A stretch of 64,000 bases of DNA from contig CAWJIH010000009.1 in assembly GCA_963842975.1 (NCBI GenBank), positions 620,001-684,000 on the forward strand, written 5' to 3'. The notes under the pieces are model-generated. The model was not told the origin of the DNA. It searched no databases and was given only the letters and a program-made list of their open reading frames with translations. Below are positions 43,640 through 52,648 of the stretch, piece after piece. Origin of the DNA: JACJWR01 sp963842975 (GTDB lineage: Bacteria; Actinomycetota; Actinomycetes; S36-B12; UBA10799). Position 1 is the stretch's first letter. Every line of letters begins with the position of its first letter. The translations under genes were made by a program, and so were the position numbers.

Positions 43640-43964
43640 CCGGGCGAGGCGTCATGCCTGGCCTTCGTGCGGCTGCCCTCCGGTCTCCACAGGCGACGAC
43701 TTGCGTCTGGTCGGCCTTGGTTGTCACTTCATGACTGACGAGATCCGGATGGTGGATCGGCTCAAGATCTGACTCTACGGACCTGAGCGCAGCATCATCG
43801 ACGCATTCAATCCGGGAATCGGGTCAGGCTGTGACGTCGCGGAGGAGTCTCTGCGACGTTGGCTGACTAGTTCTAGCGCTCAACCCAGTCGCCTACTGAG
43901 TATGGCCAAGTCATGGCCTCACGCTCGACTGCCGCTGTTGCGCGCAATGCAGATTCTGCTGTGA
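43640..43964 (+). pseudogene. Remnant of an AbiEi-like (type IV) antitoxin gene
   Basis: One frame reads TDEIRMVDRLKI, a TGA stop at 43770-43772 where a Trp is expected, then LYGPERSIIDAFNPGIG...DVAEESLRRWLTSSSAQPSRLLSMAKSWPHARLPLLRAMQILL to a stop at 43964. This C-terminal block resembles AbiEi-family antitoxins of actinobacterial TA modules (YGPERTIIDAF, EALRRWL, LLSMA...P...ALEILL). The upstream part is not recognisable. A nonsense mutation and loss of the 5' end make it a pseudogene. Confidence 0.5.
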
Positions 43965-44464
43965 ACGCCGCCAGGCGAGACGATCGGCCAGGCCCGGCAT
44001 ACCTCGGAATGCGGATTAGCGGCGGAGATCGAGAGGGGTCCGATGGCTGAAGTAGTGATTTTGCATCCGCTCTCGGGTACGCGACGGTTCAATGGCGATG
44101 AGTTGACCGCCGCAGTCCACTAAACGGAGACTTTCGTCCACTCGCGAGCGGATAGGGCGCCCGGTCAGCATTGCCGATGCCCAGATCGCCTCGGCTTGCC
44201 GATTCCATGGCGCCGTTAACGCCCCGCGGAACAGCGGGGACTTCGCTAACACCGGAATCGACCTCATCGATCCATTGGGGCACTTGACCAGGCTTCCCAG
44301 TCAGTGGGCGACGCTTAGAACGACTGGCTGGCGGCGGAGACGACCCGTTGTCGGTGAACCGTTGCTCGACTAGGTCGTCATCGTTGGGCTGGACTGGTGG
44401 GGCCGGCCTCGTCGGGGTGGCCTTGTTGGGGTGGCCTCGTCGGGTTGGTGGGGCCCGCCTCGCC
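43965..44464. other. Stretch without an intact gene after the antitoxin remnant
   Basis: Right after the antitoxin stop, a short plus frame (VNAARRDDRPGPAYLGMR) could be the first codons of a lost AbiEii-type toxin, but this is weak. An 83-codon minus frame (44016-44267) has no features I recognise. At 44403-44440 the phrase GGCCTCGTCGGGGTGGCC and variants repeat. Overall this looks like decayed DNA. Confidence 0.4.
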
Positions 44465-44466
44465 TC

Positions 44467-44537
44467 GCAAATTCGACTGAGACGCGCAAAATCGACCACG
44501 AATCCTGGTCGATTTTGCGAGTCTTGGTCGAATTTGC
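44467..44537. repeat. Nested long inverted repeat (hairpin)
   Basis: Inner stem: CGCAAAATCGACCA (44485-44498) pairs perfectly with TGGTCGATTTTGCG (44506-44519), loop of 7. Outer stem: GCAAATTCGAC (44467-44477) pairs with GTCGAATTTGC (44527-44537). The AT-rich palindromes stand out from the surrounding GC-rich sequence. It could be a terminator-like structure, a transposon end relic or a protein-binding site. Confidence 0.85.
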
Positions 44538-44660
44538 GGCAGGGGCGGCAGGGGCGGCAGGGCCGCGGCAGGGGCGGCGGGCGGCGGCGGCAGGGGCGGC
44601 GGCAGGGGCGGAGGCCGGGGCGGCGGCGGCGGACCGGGCGGGGGCCGGCACCGGGGGCCG
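44536..44660. repeat. GGCGGCAGG-type low-complexity repeat
   Basis: About 125 bp of GGGGCGGCA/GGCGGC repeats of extreme GC and G/C strand asymmetry (G-rich on the plus strand) just before the MFS gene. Runs of G in this spacing could form G-quadruplexes. Open frames through it give only Ala/Pro/Arg-rich shadow peptides. Confidence 0.85.
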
Positions 44661-44711
44661 ACACCGCGCGCATCCCGCGCGCAGGACCGGGCAACCTGAC
44701 ATGATCCGACC

Positions 44712-46340
44712 GTGACGTCCGCCGCCTCATCCGCACAAGCCGCAGAAGTCCCCGCCGGCACCAAACCACCCCGCAGCGGGCTGGTCCTCACCTCCCTAAT
44801 TCTGGGTGCCATCGCGGCCAACATGAACCTGGGCATCGCCAACGTTGCGCTGCCCACGATCGGCCGAGAACTCGGTGCCACCCAAGCCCAACTCACCGCC
44901 GTAGCCAACGCCTTCACCCTCGGGCTGGCCTGCTCGGTGCTCTACTTCGGCGCCATCGGTGACCGCTACGGGCGCAAACTCCTTTTCAAACTCGGGGCGT
45001 TCTTCTCCATCCCCACCGCCCTACTCAGCGCCTTTGCCCCCAACGTCGAGGTGCTCATCGGCGGGCGCTTCCTCGCCGGGCTGGCCGCTGGCCTGCTGTT
45101 CCCCACCACCTTGTCGCTCACGTCGACCCTCTACACCGGCCGCGCCCAAACCCACGCCATCGCGTTGTGGTCGGGCATCGGTGGTGGCTTCGCCGCGCTC
45201 GGACCGCTCCTCGGCGGGCTGCTGTTGCAGCGATTCGACTGGGGTTCGGTGTTCCTCCTGACAGTCCCGATCGCCGCGGTCTGCCTGGTGCTCGGCTGGT
45301 GGGTGCTGCCCAACCATGCCGGCGAGGATGCCGGGGCAGTCGACCACATCGGCGGCATCCTCAGCGTCATCGGCGTGGCCGCATTGGTGATCGCGTTGCA
45401 GAACATCGCCAACTACCGCTGGGCTGTGGTCGGCGGCGGTATCGCGATCAGTTTCCTCGCCGTCGTGTTCTTTCTGCGTCGCCAACGCCGCGCACCCCGT
45501 CCGCTGGTGGATCTTGACGCCGCCAAAGCCCGCAGCTTCTGGGTCGCCGCGGTGGCTGGCACCATCACCTTCGGATCACTCATGGGCACCATGCTGATCG
45601 GCCAGCAGTTCACTCAGAACGTGCTCGGCGACAGCGCCCTGACCGCGGCCACCCTGCAGCTTCCGCTGTCGATCTTCATGATCTCGTTTTCGGTGGTGGC
45701 GGGGGCGCTGGTGGCCCGACACGGCGGTCGGCTGACGCTGGCCAGTGGGCTCACAGTGATGGCGCTTGCCTTCGTCTGGATTCTGGTGTTCTGGAAGCCG
45801 GGCGCGGCGTGGATCCACATTCTGTTCGCCTACGCCTTGGTCGGCACCGGCGTCGGCTTGTCCGTGACGCCGGCATCCAAAGCCCTCATGGCGTCGCTGC
45901 CCGCGTCCCGGGCCGGCATGGGATCGGCCTTCACCGACCTCACCCGCGACTTCGGCGGCTCGGTGATGAACGCCATCATGGGCAGCGCACTGGCCGTGGC
46001 CTACAGCGCATCGATCACCAAGGTGCTGGCCACGCTCACCCCGCAACAGTCCCAGACCCTCGGAAACGACGCCGCCCAGCAGATGGTGTCCTCCTTTGAA
46101 GGCGCCGAAGCGGTGGCGAAGCCGTATCCGGCGTCGATCCAGCAGGAGATCATCGACGCTGCTGCCAACGCGTTCACCGACGGTAAGCAGTGGGCGGTGG
46201 GCATTGCCTTGGTGATGGCCGTCGGGTCGACCATCTTTGTCCTGATCGCCTATCCGCGTCGCGACGCTGAGCGCGCCTTCTTCGCAAAGATCGCCGAGCA
46301 GAGCGCCGCGGAGGCGAAGCCACCGGCCGCGGGAAGTTAG
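44712..46340 (+). CDS. MFS multidrug exporter (DHA2, EmrB/QacA type)
   Basis: Proton-driven drug efflux pump, 542 residues with 14 predicted spans. Motif A is GDRYGRKLLFKLGAFF; the N-terminal NMNLGIANVALPTIGRELGAT and GRFLAGLAAGLLFPTTLSLTSTLY are typical of the family. The substrate is unknown. The GTG at 44712 lies directly after the G-rich repeat, and no regulator gene is adjacent. It starts the conserved chromosomal part again after the decayed region and precedes aroG by 21 bp. Confidence 0.9.
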   Translation: MTSAASSAQAAEVPAGTKPPRSGLVLTSLILGAIAANMNLGIANVALPTIGRELGATQAQLTAVANAFTLGLACSVLYFGAIGDRYGRKLLFKLGAFFSIPTALLSAFAPNVEVLIGGRFLAGLAAGLLFPTTLSLTSTLYTGRAQTHAIALWSGIGGGFAALGPLLGGLLLQRFDWGSVFLLTVPIAAVCLVLGWWVLPNHAGEDAGAVDHIGGILSVIGVAALVIALQNIANYRWAVVGGGIAISFLAVVFFLRRQRRAPRPLVDLDAAKARSFWVAAVAGTITFGSLMGTMLIGQQFTQNVLGDSALTAATLQLPLSIFMISFSVVAGALVARHGGRLTLASGLTVMALAFVWILVFWKPGAAWIHILFAYALVGTGVGLSVTPASKALMASLPASRAGMGSAFTDLTRDFGGSVMNAIMGSALAVAYSASITKVLATLTPQQSQTLGNDAAQQMVSSFEGAEAVAKPYPASIQQEIIDAAANAFTDGKQWAVGIALVMAVGSTIFVLIAYPRRDAERAFFAKIAEQSAAEAKPPAAGS

Positions 46341-46361
46341 CCGCATCGTTACCCTTACCCC

Positions 46362-47717
46362 ATGACCGCCCAACCCGACGGACTCGCGATGACGCCAGTC
46401 ATTGATTGGCCCGACCTCCCCGCCGCTCAGCAACCGGTGTGGCCGGATCACGACGAGCTTGCACGGGTCCAATCCCAACTCTGCCTGCAGCCCCCGCTGG
46501 TGTTCGCCGGCGAGAGCGACAACCTCCGAGCCGACCTCGCACGCGTTGCCGCCGGCGAGGCGTTCGTGCTGATGGGTGGGGACTGCGCAGAGACCTTCGA
46601 GGCCAACACCGCCGACTCCATCCGGGCCCGGCTGAAGACGTTGTTGCAGATGTCGGTGGTGCTGACTTACGGCGCTGGAATGCCGGTGGTGAAGATCGGC
46701 CGGATGGCGGGCCAATACTTCAAACCGCGCAGCAAACCCACCGAGTCGCACGTCGGCGTGGAGTTGCCCAGCTACTTCGGCGACGGGGTCAACGCGATCG
46801 AGTTCGAGCCGGCCTCACGCCGGCCGGACCCGAACCGCCTGCTGGCCGCCTACAACGCCTCCAGCGCCGCGCTCAACCTGGTCCGCGCCTTCACCCAGGG
46901 CGGCTATGCCGACCTTCGCCAGGTCCACGCCTGGAATCAGGACTTCGTCCGCGACAGCCCCGCCGGACAGCGCTACGAGGCCATGGCTGCCAGCATCGAC
47001 CGCGCGCTGACGTTCATGCAGGCCTGCGGCGCCAACCCCGAGGAGTTCCGCCGGGTCGACTTCTACGCCGGCCACGAAGCCCTCGTGCTCGACTACGAGA
47101 AGCCCTTGGTGCGAATCGACTCGCGTACCGGGCTGCCGTACTCAGTGTCCGGTCACTTCCTCTGGGTGGGCGAGCGCACGCGCGATCCGCACAGCGCCCA
47201 CGTGGATTTCGCCAAGCGCATCCACAACCCGATCGGGGTCAAACTCGGGCCGACCACCACCCCGGAGGCTGCCGCCGAACTGGTCGAACAGCTTGATCCA
47301 TATGGCGATCCGGGGCGGCTCACGCTCATCACCCGGCTCGGCGCGGACAAAGTGCGCGACCTCCTCCCGCCCATCATCGAGAAGGTCCAAGCCAGCGGCC
47401 GATCAGTGGTGTGGGTATGCGATCCGATGCACGGCAACACCCGCACCGCGTCGTCCGGGCACAAGACCCGGCTATTCGACGACATCGAAGATGAGGTGAC
47501 CGGGTTCTTCGAGGTCCACCGAGACCTTGGCACGCACCCCGGCGGAATCCACATCGAACTCACCGGAGATGACGTCACGGAGTGTGTCGGTGGAACCGAG
47601 GGGCCGTTGGAGAGCCAACTCGGTGATCGCTACGAGACCGCGTGTGATCCGCGGCTGAACCGCGAGCAGTCCCTGGAGCTCGCCTTCGACGTTGCGGAGA
47701 TGCTCGGTGGGCGATGA
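46362..47717 (+). CDS. aroG: Class II 3-deoxy-7-phosphoheptulonate (DAHP) synthase
   Basis: First step of the shikimate pathway: condenses PEP with erythrose 4-phosphate. The 451-residue protein is the plant-like class II type (AroG, Rv2178c). Visible motifs are VLMGGDCAETFE, VVKIGRMAGQYFKPRSKPTE, FYAGHEALVLDYE, SGHFLWVGERTR, GVKLGPTTTPEA, VWVCDPMHGNTR and HPGGIHIELTGDDVTECVGG, which contain the metal and PEP ligands. The following ogt-like gene overlaps its end by 11 nt. Confidence 0.96.
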   Translation: MTAQPDGLAMTPVIDWPDLPAAQQPVWPDHDELARVQSQLCLQPPLVFAGESDNLRADLARVAAGEAFVLMGGDCAETFEANTADSIRARLKTLLQMSVVLTYGAGMPVVKIGRMAGQYFKPRSKPTESHVGVELPSYFGDGVNAIEFEPASRRPDPNRLLAAYNASSAALNLVRAFTQGGYADLRQVHAWNQDFVRDSPAGQRYEAMAASIDRALTFMQACGANPEEFRRVDFYAGHEALVLDYEKPLVRIDSRTGLPYSVSGHFLWVGERTRDPHSAHVDFAKRIHNPIGVKLGPTTTPEAAAELVEQLDPYGDPGRLTLITRLGADKVRDLLPPIIEKVQASGRSVVWVCDPMHGNTRTASSGHKTRLFDDIEDEVTGFFEVHRDLGTHPGGIHIELTGDDVTECVGGTEGPLESQLGDRYETACDPRLNREQSLELAFDVAEMLGGR

Positions 47718-48402
47718 TTCGGTGCCGGTCGCTTCGCAGGCGGTGCCGCGGGAATCTCAGGCGGCACAGGTCGCTGCACCGGCGGCGTTGCGCTATCGCG
47801 AGTTCGACACACCGTTCGGGGTGTTGACGGTGGTGTGCGACCCGTCGGCTGCCGAGGAGGTCGCGGTGAGCGGCAGCAGCAACGGTGCACCCAGCCAGCA
47901 GTGGCCCAGCGGTCCGGTGGTGGCGAGTGGTTTCGGGTCGCTGTCGGAGATACTCGGGTCCGCAGGTGCGTCAGCCGAGCCCGATGCCCCGACCGCCGCA
48001 ACGGCTTTGGCCGCTTCCGAAACCATCCACGCAGACCAGACCGACCTCGTCGAAGCCGACCTCCCCGAGATCGCCGAAGCCTTGGCCGCCTACCTCGCCG
48101 GCGACACCGCAGCCCTGGATCGGGTACCGGTGGCCCAGAGCGGTTCGCCGTTTCGGGTCGAGGCGTGGCAGGCGATGCGCCGAATCCCACCCGGCGAGGT
48201 ACGCAGTTATGCCGAACTAGCCGCCGACGCTGGTCGACCCGGGGCCGCTCGGGCCGCCGGAACCGCGTGCGCCACCAATGCTGTTGCGCCTTTCGTGCCG
48301 TGTCATCGGATCGTGCGGTCCGGTGGGGCCCTCGGCAAGTATGGCTACGGCCTCGACACCAAGACTGAATTGCTGCGCCACGAGGGGTACCTTCGCCAGT
48401 GA
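47707..48402 (+). CDS. Methylated-DNA-protein cysteine methyltransferase-like (Ogt/MGMT)
   Basis: Repairs O6-alkylguanine by transferring the alkyl group to its own cysteine. From the GTG at 47707 it has 231 residues. The C-terminal domain is canonical: FRVEAWQAMRRIPPGEVRSYAELAADAGRPGAARAAGTACATN and the active site VPCHRIVRSGGALGKYGYG (Cys199). The N-terminal domain begins normally (YREFDTPFGVLTVVCD) but is followed by a Ser/Gly/Ala-rich stretch (about 55-110) not usual for the family. It is probably disordered. Confidence 0.85.
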   Translation: MGDDSVPVASQAVPRESQAAQVAAPAALRYREFDTPFGVLTVVCDPSAAEEVAVSGSSNGAPSQQWPSGPVVASGFGSLSEILGSAGASAEPDAPTAATALAASETIHADQTDLVEADLPEIAEALAAYLAGDTAALDRVPVAQSGSPFRVEAWQAMRRIPPGEVRSYAELAADAGRPGAARAAGTACATNAVAPFVPCHRIVRSGGALGKYGYGLDTKTELLRHEGYLRQ

Positions 48403-48415
48403 GCGAGGGGAGTCG

Positions 48416-49054
48416 GTGATACCGGTGTTGGGGCCAGAAAATCCGCCGCGGGGGGTGTCGCGCCGCAGACTCCCGCCGGGCCAGTACGTGCCGCGCGGAT
48501 GGCCGGTGCTGCACTACGGGCGCGTGCCACGCGCGGACCTCGCCACTTGGGATCTGCGGATCTTCGGGGCCACCGCCGATGGATCCGATCGGCGGCTGAA
48601 CTATCCCGACCTGCTGGCCCTGCCGCAGTCCGAAGTGTTGGCCGATTTCCACTGCGTGACCAAGTTCAGCATGCTCGACAACCTGTGGCGGGGAGTGCGG
48701 GCGCTGGATCTCGCGCAAGCCTGCCCACCGCACGAATCAGTGACGCACGTGATGATCTGGGCCGAATACGGCTACTCGGCCAACATCGCCCTCACAGACT
48801 TCCTGGCCGACGGATCGATCTTCGCCAACGGTCGCAACGGGGAGGACCTCACTCCTGAGCATGGTTGGCCGCTGCGCTACATCTGCCCGCACCTGTATGC
48901 CTGGAAGAGCGCGAAGTGGGTGCGCGCCGTGGAGTATCTGGTGGGCGATCGGCGCGGATTTTGGGAGGATCGCGGCTACCACAACCAGGGTCGTGCATGG
49001 GACGAGCAGCGGTACTCCTACCAGGAGCGGCCCGGCGACGGCCCGCCGCTGTAG
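48416..49054 (+). CDS. Molybdopterin-dependent oxidoreductase, sulfite-oxidase fold
   Basis: A 212-residue cytoplasmic protein with the SUOX/MsrP molybdopterin-binding fold. The Mo-ligating cysteine is Cys80 in VLADFHCVTKFSMLDNLWRGV. TWDLRIFG, VTHVMIWAEYGYSANIAL and GWPLRYICPHLYAWKSAKWVRAVE are typical. It has no Tat signal, unlike MsrP/YedY, and no haem domain. The substrate and electron partner are unknown. The GTG at 48416 has GAGGGGAG upstream and lies 13 nt after the ogt-like gene. Its stop falls in a 30-bp tandem duplication. Confidence 0.82.
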   Translation: MIPVLGPENPPRGVSRRRLPPGQYVPRGWPVLHYGRVPRADLATWDLRIFGATADGSDRRLNYPDLLALPQSEVLADFHCVTKFSMLDNLWRGVRALDLAQACPPHESVTHVMIWAEYGYSANIALTDFLADGSIFANGRNGEDLTPEHGWPLRYICPHLYAWKSAKWVRAVEYLVGDRRGFWEDRGYHNQGRAWDEQRYSYQERPGDGPPL

Positions 49055-49084
49055 GAACGGCCCGGCGACGGCCCGCCGCTGTAG
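49025..49084. repeat. 30-bp tandem duplication spanning the stop codon
   Basis: The 30 bp at 49025-49054, which encode the last nine codons and the TAG stop of the molybdoenzyme gene, are repeated at 49055-49084 with one base difference (GAG to GAA). The second copy, including its in-frame TAG, lies outside the gene. This looks like a recent duplication. Confidence 0.95.
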
Positions 49085-49114
49085 GCAGCGCCCCCGGCCA
49101 ACCACCCCAGCCGC

Positions 49115-51217
49115 CTACACGATTGTGATGGTCACGGTGCTGCCCCGCGGCAGTTCCGTTCCGGCAGCCGGATCCTGCGAATAGACCCGATCGAGTACCA
49201 CGATGGGCAACTGGTTGCGGGTGGCAGGCACCAGACCGGCGGCCTGCAGCGCCGCGACCGCCTCTTGCTGGCCCATACCCACCACATCAGGCACCACCGA
49301 CGGAGCCGGGCCCTTTGAGGCCACCACCGTCACTGTGTCGCCGGGAACCAGCGTGGCCCCGGCGCCTGGTTCGGTGGTGATCACGGTTCCGTTGGCGGCG
49401 GCTTCGTCGAAGTCCTGGCGGACCACGGACAGCAGACCCAGATTCGACAGCCGCAGTTGAGCATCGGCCGTGGTGAGGCCGGCCATGCTGGGCAGCACCA
49501 CCGGCTCAAGGCCGAGCGAGACGATGAGGGTCAGCGGAGTGCCGGATCGTTGGGCGGTTTCGGCCGCCGGGTTGGTGCCCACCACCAGACCTTGGTCGAC
49601 CTCGCCGCTGAATGCCTCCTCGGTGCCTCCGATTGTGAAGCCAGCTTCCTGCAGCGTCTCGGTGGCCACCGTCACCGTCGCGCCCTGCACATTCGGCACG
49701 GCGAACAGTTGCGGCCCACTGGAGACCACAGCGTCGATGGTCGATCCGGATCGGGCGCGGTCGCCGAGCGCAGGGTCGGTGCGGATCACCAACCCCTCGG
49801 CAACCGTCTCACTGGGTTCCCGGGCGGTTTCTTCCAGAGTCAGGTTCGCAGCGGCCATCGCAAGGTTGGCATCGGCCACACTCTGCCCGGTGACGTCGGG
49901 CACGCTGACGTAGTCGGCCGATCCGAGATACCACGCAAAGCCACCCACCACCGCGGCCAGCGCCAGCACCGTGACGACAAACAGCGTGCGGGTGCTCCGA
50001 CGCGACGAGCGGATCTTCTTGTTCCTCCGGCTCGGCTGGGAACGTCCGTGCGGGATCACCGGGGCATTGGCGGCTGCGCTGGCCGCGACACCACCGCCCG
50101 CTCCGCCACCGACCCCAGCAGCACCAACACCAGCGTCAGGCCCGAGGACGGTGGTGCGGTCTGGATCGTCAGCGAGCACGGCGGTTCCGTGGTGTGGAGT
50201 CAGCACCTCGGTGAGGTCTTCTGGGACCTCGCCGTTGAAGAGCAGGGCCTCGGGGGCGATCGGCGGTGATACACCCATCACCCGATTCTGTGCCGCGGCC
50301 AGGGCGCGCTCAAATGCCCAGGCGTTCGCGAAGCGATCCTCCGGCTTCTTGGCGGTGGCGGTGAGCACCAGGTCGTCGACGTAGCCGGGGATGTCCGGGG
50401 AAACCGTGCTCGGCGCTGGCACGGCTTCATTGACATGCCGATAGGCCACCGCCAGCGGGGACTCAGCGGTGAACGGCACCCGACCGGTGAGTAGTTCGAA
50501 AAGCATCACTCCGGCCGCATAGACGTCACTGCGTTCGTCCACCGCACCCCCTTCGACCTGTTCGGGGGAAAGGTAGGCGACCGTACCGATGAGCAATCCG
50601 CGTGTCTGGGCCGACGAATCATGGCCGGTGATTGCCCGAGCCAGGCCGAAGTCAGCGACTTTGGCCACCCCATCGTCGGTGATGAGCACGTTCTCCGGCT
50701 TGATGTCCCGGTGGATATAGCCCGCCTTGTGAGCAGCGGTAAGGGCCAGCAGCACCTGATCCACCACACCCAGGGCACGAGCGGGTTCCAACGCGCCATA
50801 GGTACGGATCACATCGCGCAGGGTGTGCCCCGGCACGTACTCCATGACCAAGAACACCAGGCCGTCGTAGGCGCCCTGGTCGAACACGCCCACCACGTTG
50901 GGGTGGCTCAGCCGGGCGGCAGCCTTGGCCTCGCGTTCGAACCGAGCGACGAAGCCAGGGTCTTCAGCGAATGAACGATGCATGACCTTCAGCGCAACAA
51001 CCCGATCGAGCCGGATGTCGCTTGCCAAGTACACCGTCGACATGCCGCCGCGAGCGATCTGTGACACCACCCGGTAGCGCCCGTCGATCAGCCGGCCGAC
51101 GATGTCGTCGCCCTGCCCGCTGCGCCCAGCACCGCTGCGCCCAGCGTCGTCACGCCGAGCGTCGTCTCGGTTGCTGGTATCGGGCCGGGTGGTCACAACA
51201 TCGGATTGTACGTTCAC
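49115..51217 (-). CDS. pknL: Serine/threonine protein kinase with four PASTA domains (PknL-like)
   Basis: Membrane receptor kinase of about 700 residues. The kinase domain (about 40-300) has GGMSTVYLA, the lysine in VVALKVM, the catalytic loop HRDIKPEN, DFGLA and the APE-equivalent VAYLSPEQ. A basic juxtamembrane stretch and one span (FVVTVLALAAVVGGFAWYL) lead to four extracytoplasmic PASTA repeats, each opening VPDV/VPNV/LPSM/VPDV, that bind peptidoglycan fragments. By position it is the counterpart of Rv2176. The start is uncertain: GTG at 51217 (VNVQSDVV) or at 51196. It is divergent from the reductase-like gene. Confidence 0.92.
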   Translation of the reverse strand: MNVQSDVVTTRPDTSNRDDARRDDAGRSGAGRSGQGDDIVGRLIDGRYRVVSQIARGGMSTVYLASDIRLDRVVALKVMHRSFAEDPGFVARFEREAKAAARLSHPNVVGVFDQGAYDGLVFLVMEYVPGHTLRDVIRTYGALEPARALGVVDQVLLALTAAHKAGYIHRDIKPENVLITDDGVAKVADFGLARAITGHDSSAQTRGLLIGTVAYLSPEQVEGGAVDERSDVYAAGVMLFELLTGRVPFTAESPLAVAYRHVNEAVPAPSTVSPDIPGYVDDLVLTATAKKPEDRFANAWAFERALAAAQNRVMGVSPPIAPEALLFNGEVPEDLTEVLTPHHGTAVLADDPDRTTVLGPDAGVGAAGVGGGAGGGVAASAAANAPVIPHGRSQPSRRNKKIRSSRRSTRTLFVVTVLALAAVVGGFAWYLGSADYVSVPDVTGQSVADANLAMAAANLTLEETAREPSETVAEGLVIRTDPALGDRARSGSTIDAVVSSGPQLFAVPNVQGATVTVATETLQEAGFTIGGTEEAFSGEVDQGLVVGTNPAAETAQRSGTPLTLIVSLGLEPVVLPSMAGLTTADAQLRLSNLGLLSVVRQDFDEAAANGTVITTEPGAGATLVPGDTVTVVASKGPAPSVVPDVVGMGQQEAVAALQAAGLVPATRNQLPIVVLDRVYSQDPAAGTELPRGSTVTITIV

Positions 51218-51275
51218 CCCCAGGCGTAGACCTGTCCAATCTGCCTGCACGCGATCCCAGCCCTACCCTGGTCCC

Positions 51276-52644
51276 GTGACTGCCAACGGCCAGCCGAGCA
51301 CCGCCACGACCCCCGCCGCCGAAGTAGTGGTGGTCGGGGCCGGCCTGGCCGGAGCCCAGACTTGCGCGGAATTGCGGGCCGCCGGGTTCGCCGGTGCCAT
51401 TACGCTGCTCGGAGCCGAGCCGGACCTGCCGTATGACCGACCGCCACTGTCGAAAGCAGCTGTGACCGAGACGACCGGCGACCTCGGATTCGACTTCGAA
51501 GCCCTGGATGTCGATTTCCGTCCGCACACCTGGGCAGTCGGCTTGCAGGGGGCATCCGTGGGTGTGGATGAACCGTTGCGCGTCACCACCGACGCCGGCG
51601 CCGAACTCCCAGCCGACGCACTGGTGGTGGCGACAGGTGCCGCACCGATCATCCCGCCGGGGTGGCGCACCTCCGAACGCATCCGGGTGCTGCGCACCCG
51701 GGCCGATGCACTGGCACTCGGGCAGTTGTCTGGACGGGACTGGGCAGCCAAGCCAGTTCGAATCGCTCGCTGTGCTGGGCGGTTCCTGGATCGGGCTTGA
51801 GGTGGCCTCCCGGGTGGCGGCGCAGGGTGTGCGCGTCGCGCTGGTGGAGCGTGCGGCCTGGCTGTTGCCGCTGCTGCCGCCGGAGGTGGGACGGCTGGTG
51901 CGCACCTGGTGTGACGAAGTCGGCATAGAGGTGCACCTGGGATTGCCGGTCGAGTCGGTAACGCAAGCCGAGCCGGCCGCGCGGCTTCCGCAGCCGCCCC
52001 AGCCCCGCGAGCTGCCGGTAGCGGTCCGATTCGGCGGCACCGAACTGCACACCGACGCAGCGCTGATTGCCCTCGGTGTGCGTCCTGCCACCGCTTGGTT
52101 GGCCGAATCAGGAGTCACGCTGATGCCGGGCACGCAGGCGATGCGGGTAGATCAATGGCTGCGGTCGGCTGATCCGCGAGTGCTCGGGGTGGGGGACGCG
52201 ATCAGCCGATGGTCGCCCAAATACCAAGCCCTGCTGCCCGGTGGGCACTGGCAGGATGCGATGGATGCGCCCGCGGTGGCTGCTCGCTCACTGATCGCCG
52301 GCCTCACCCCAGGTGCGCCGGACCCCGAACCCTACGACGCGGTGCCCTATTTCTGGTCGGAGATGTTCGGCCGAACGCTGCAATGGACCGGCTATCTGCC
52401 CGACTACCGCACCGCCCGACTCGTGGTCCGCGGCGATCCCGAAGGCGCCTCCTGGTCGATGTCCTGGCTGGACGACGACGACCGGCTTGCAGCGCTGCTG
52501 GCGTGCGACCGCCCGCGCGATGCCGTCGCCGCCCGCAAGGCGCAGGCAGCCGCGCCGCAGGGCGCCCCGTGGGCCAACGTCGACGCGCTAAGCGACCCGG
52601 ATCGCCCACTCAAGTCGTGCCTGAGCGCGGTGCGTGGACAATAG
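51276..52644 (+). pseudogene. FAD-dependent ferredoxin reductase-like gene with a frameshift
   Basis: A rhodocoxin/ferredoxin-NAD(P) reductase family sequence of about 455 codons. The first half (VVVVGAGLAGAQTCAELRAAGF, YDRPPLSKAAV) ends out of frame near 51770. The second half resumes in another frame (VLGGSWIGLEVASRVAAQGV..., VLGVGDAISRW). The break fits a 4-nt duplication of CGCT in ATCGCTCGCTGTG (about 51764-51771); removing one copy restores RIAVLGGSWIGLE. Both halves are otherwise intact. It leads the unit PPOX-crtYc-crtYd, so a functional version could supply electrons to a carotenoid oxygenase. Confidence 0.8.
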
Positions 52645-52648
52645 GCCC

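Noticed and set aside
43191..43964. Active toxin-antitoxin or defence system
   Set aside because: The ATPase is truncated and frameshifted and the antitoxin-like frame has an internal stop; no intact toxin gene is found.
44016..44267. 83-codon minus-strand ORF as a gene
   Set aside because: No recognisable motif, no ribosome-binding site and surrounded by decayed sequence.
45576..46751. 391-codon minus-strand frame opposite the MFS gene and aroG
   Set aside because: Shadow frame crossing two real genes.
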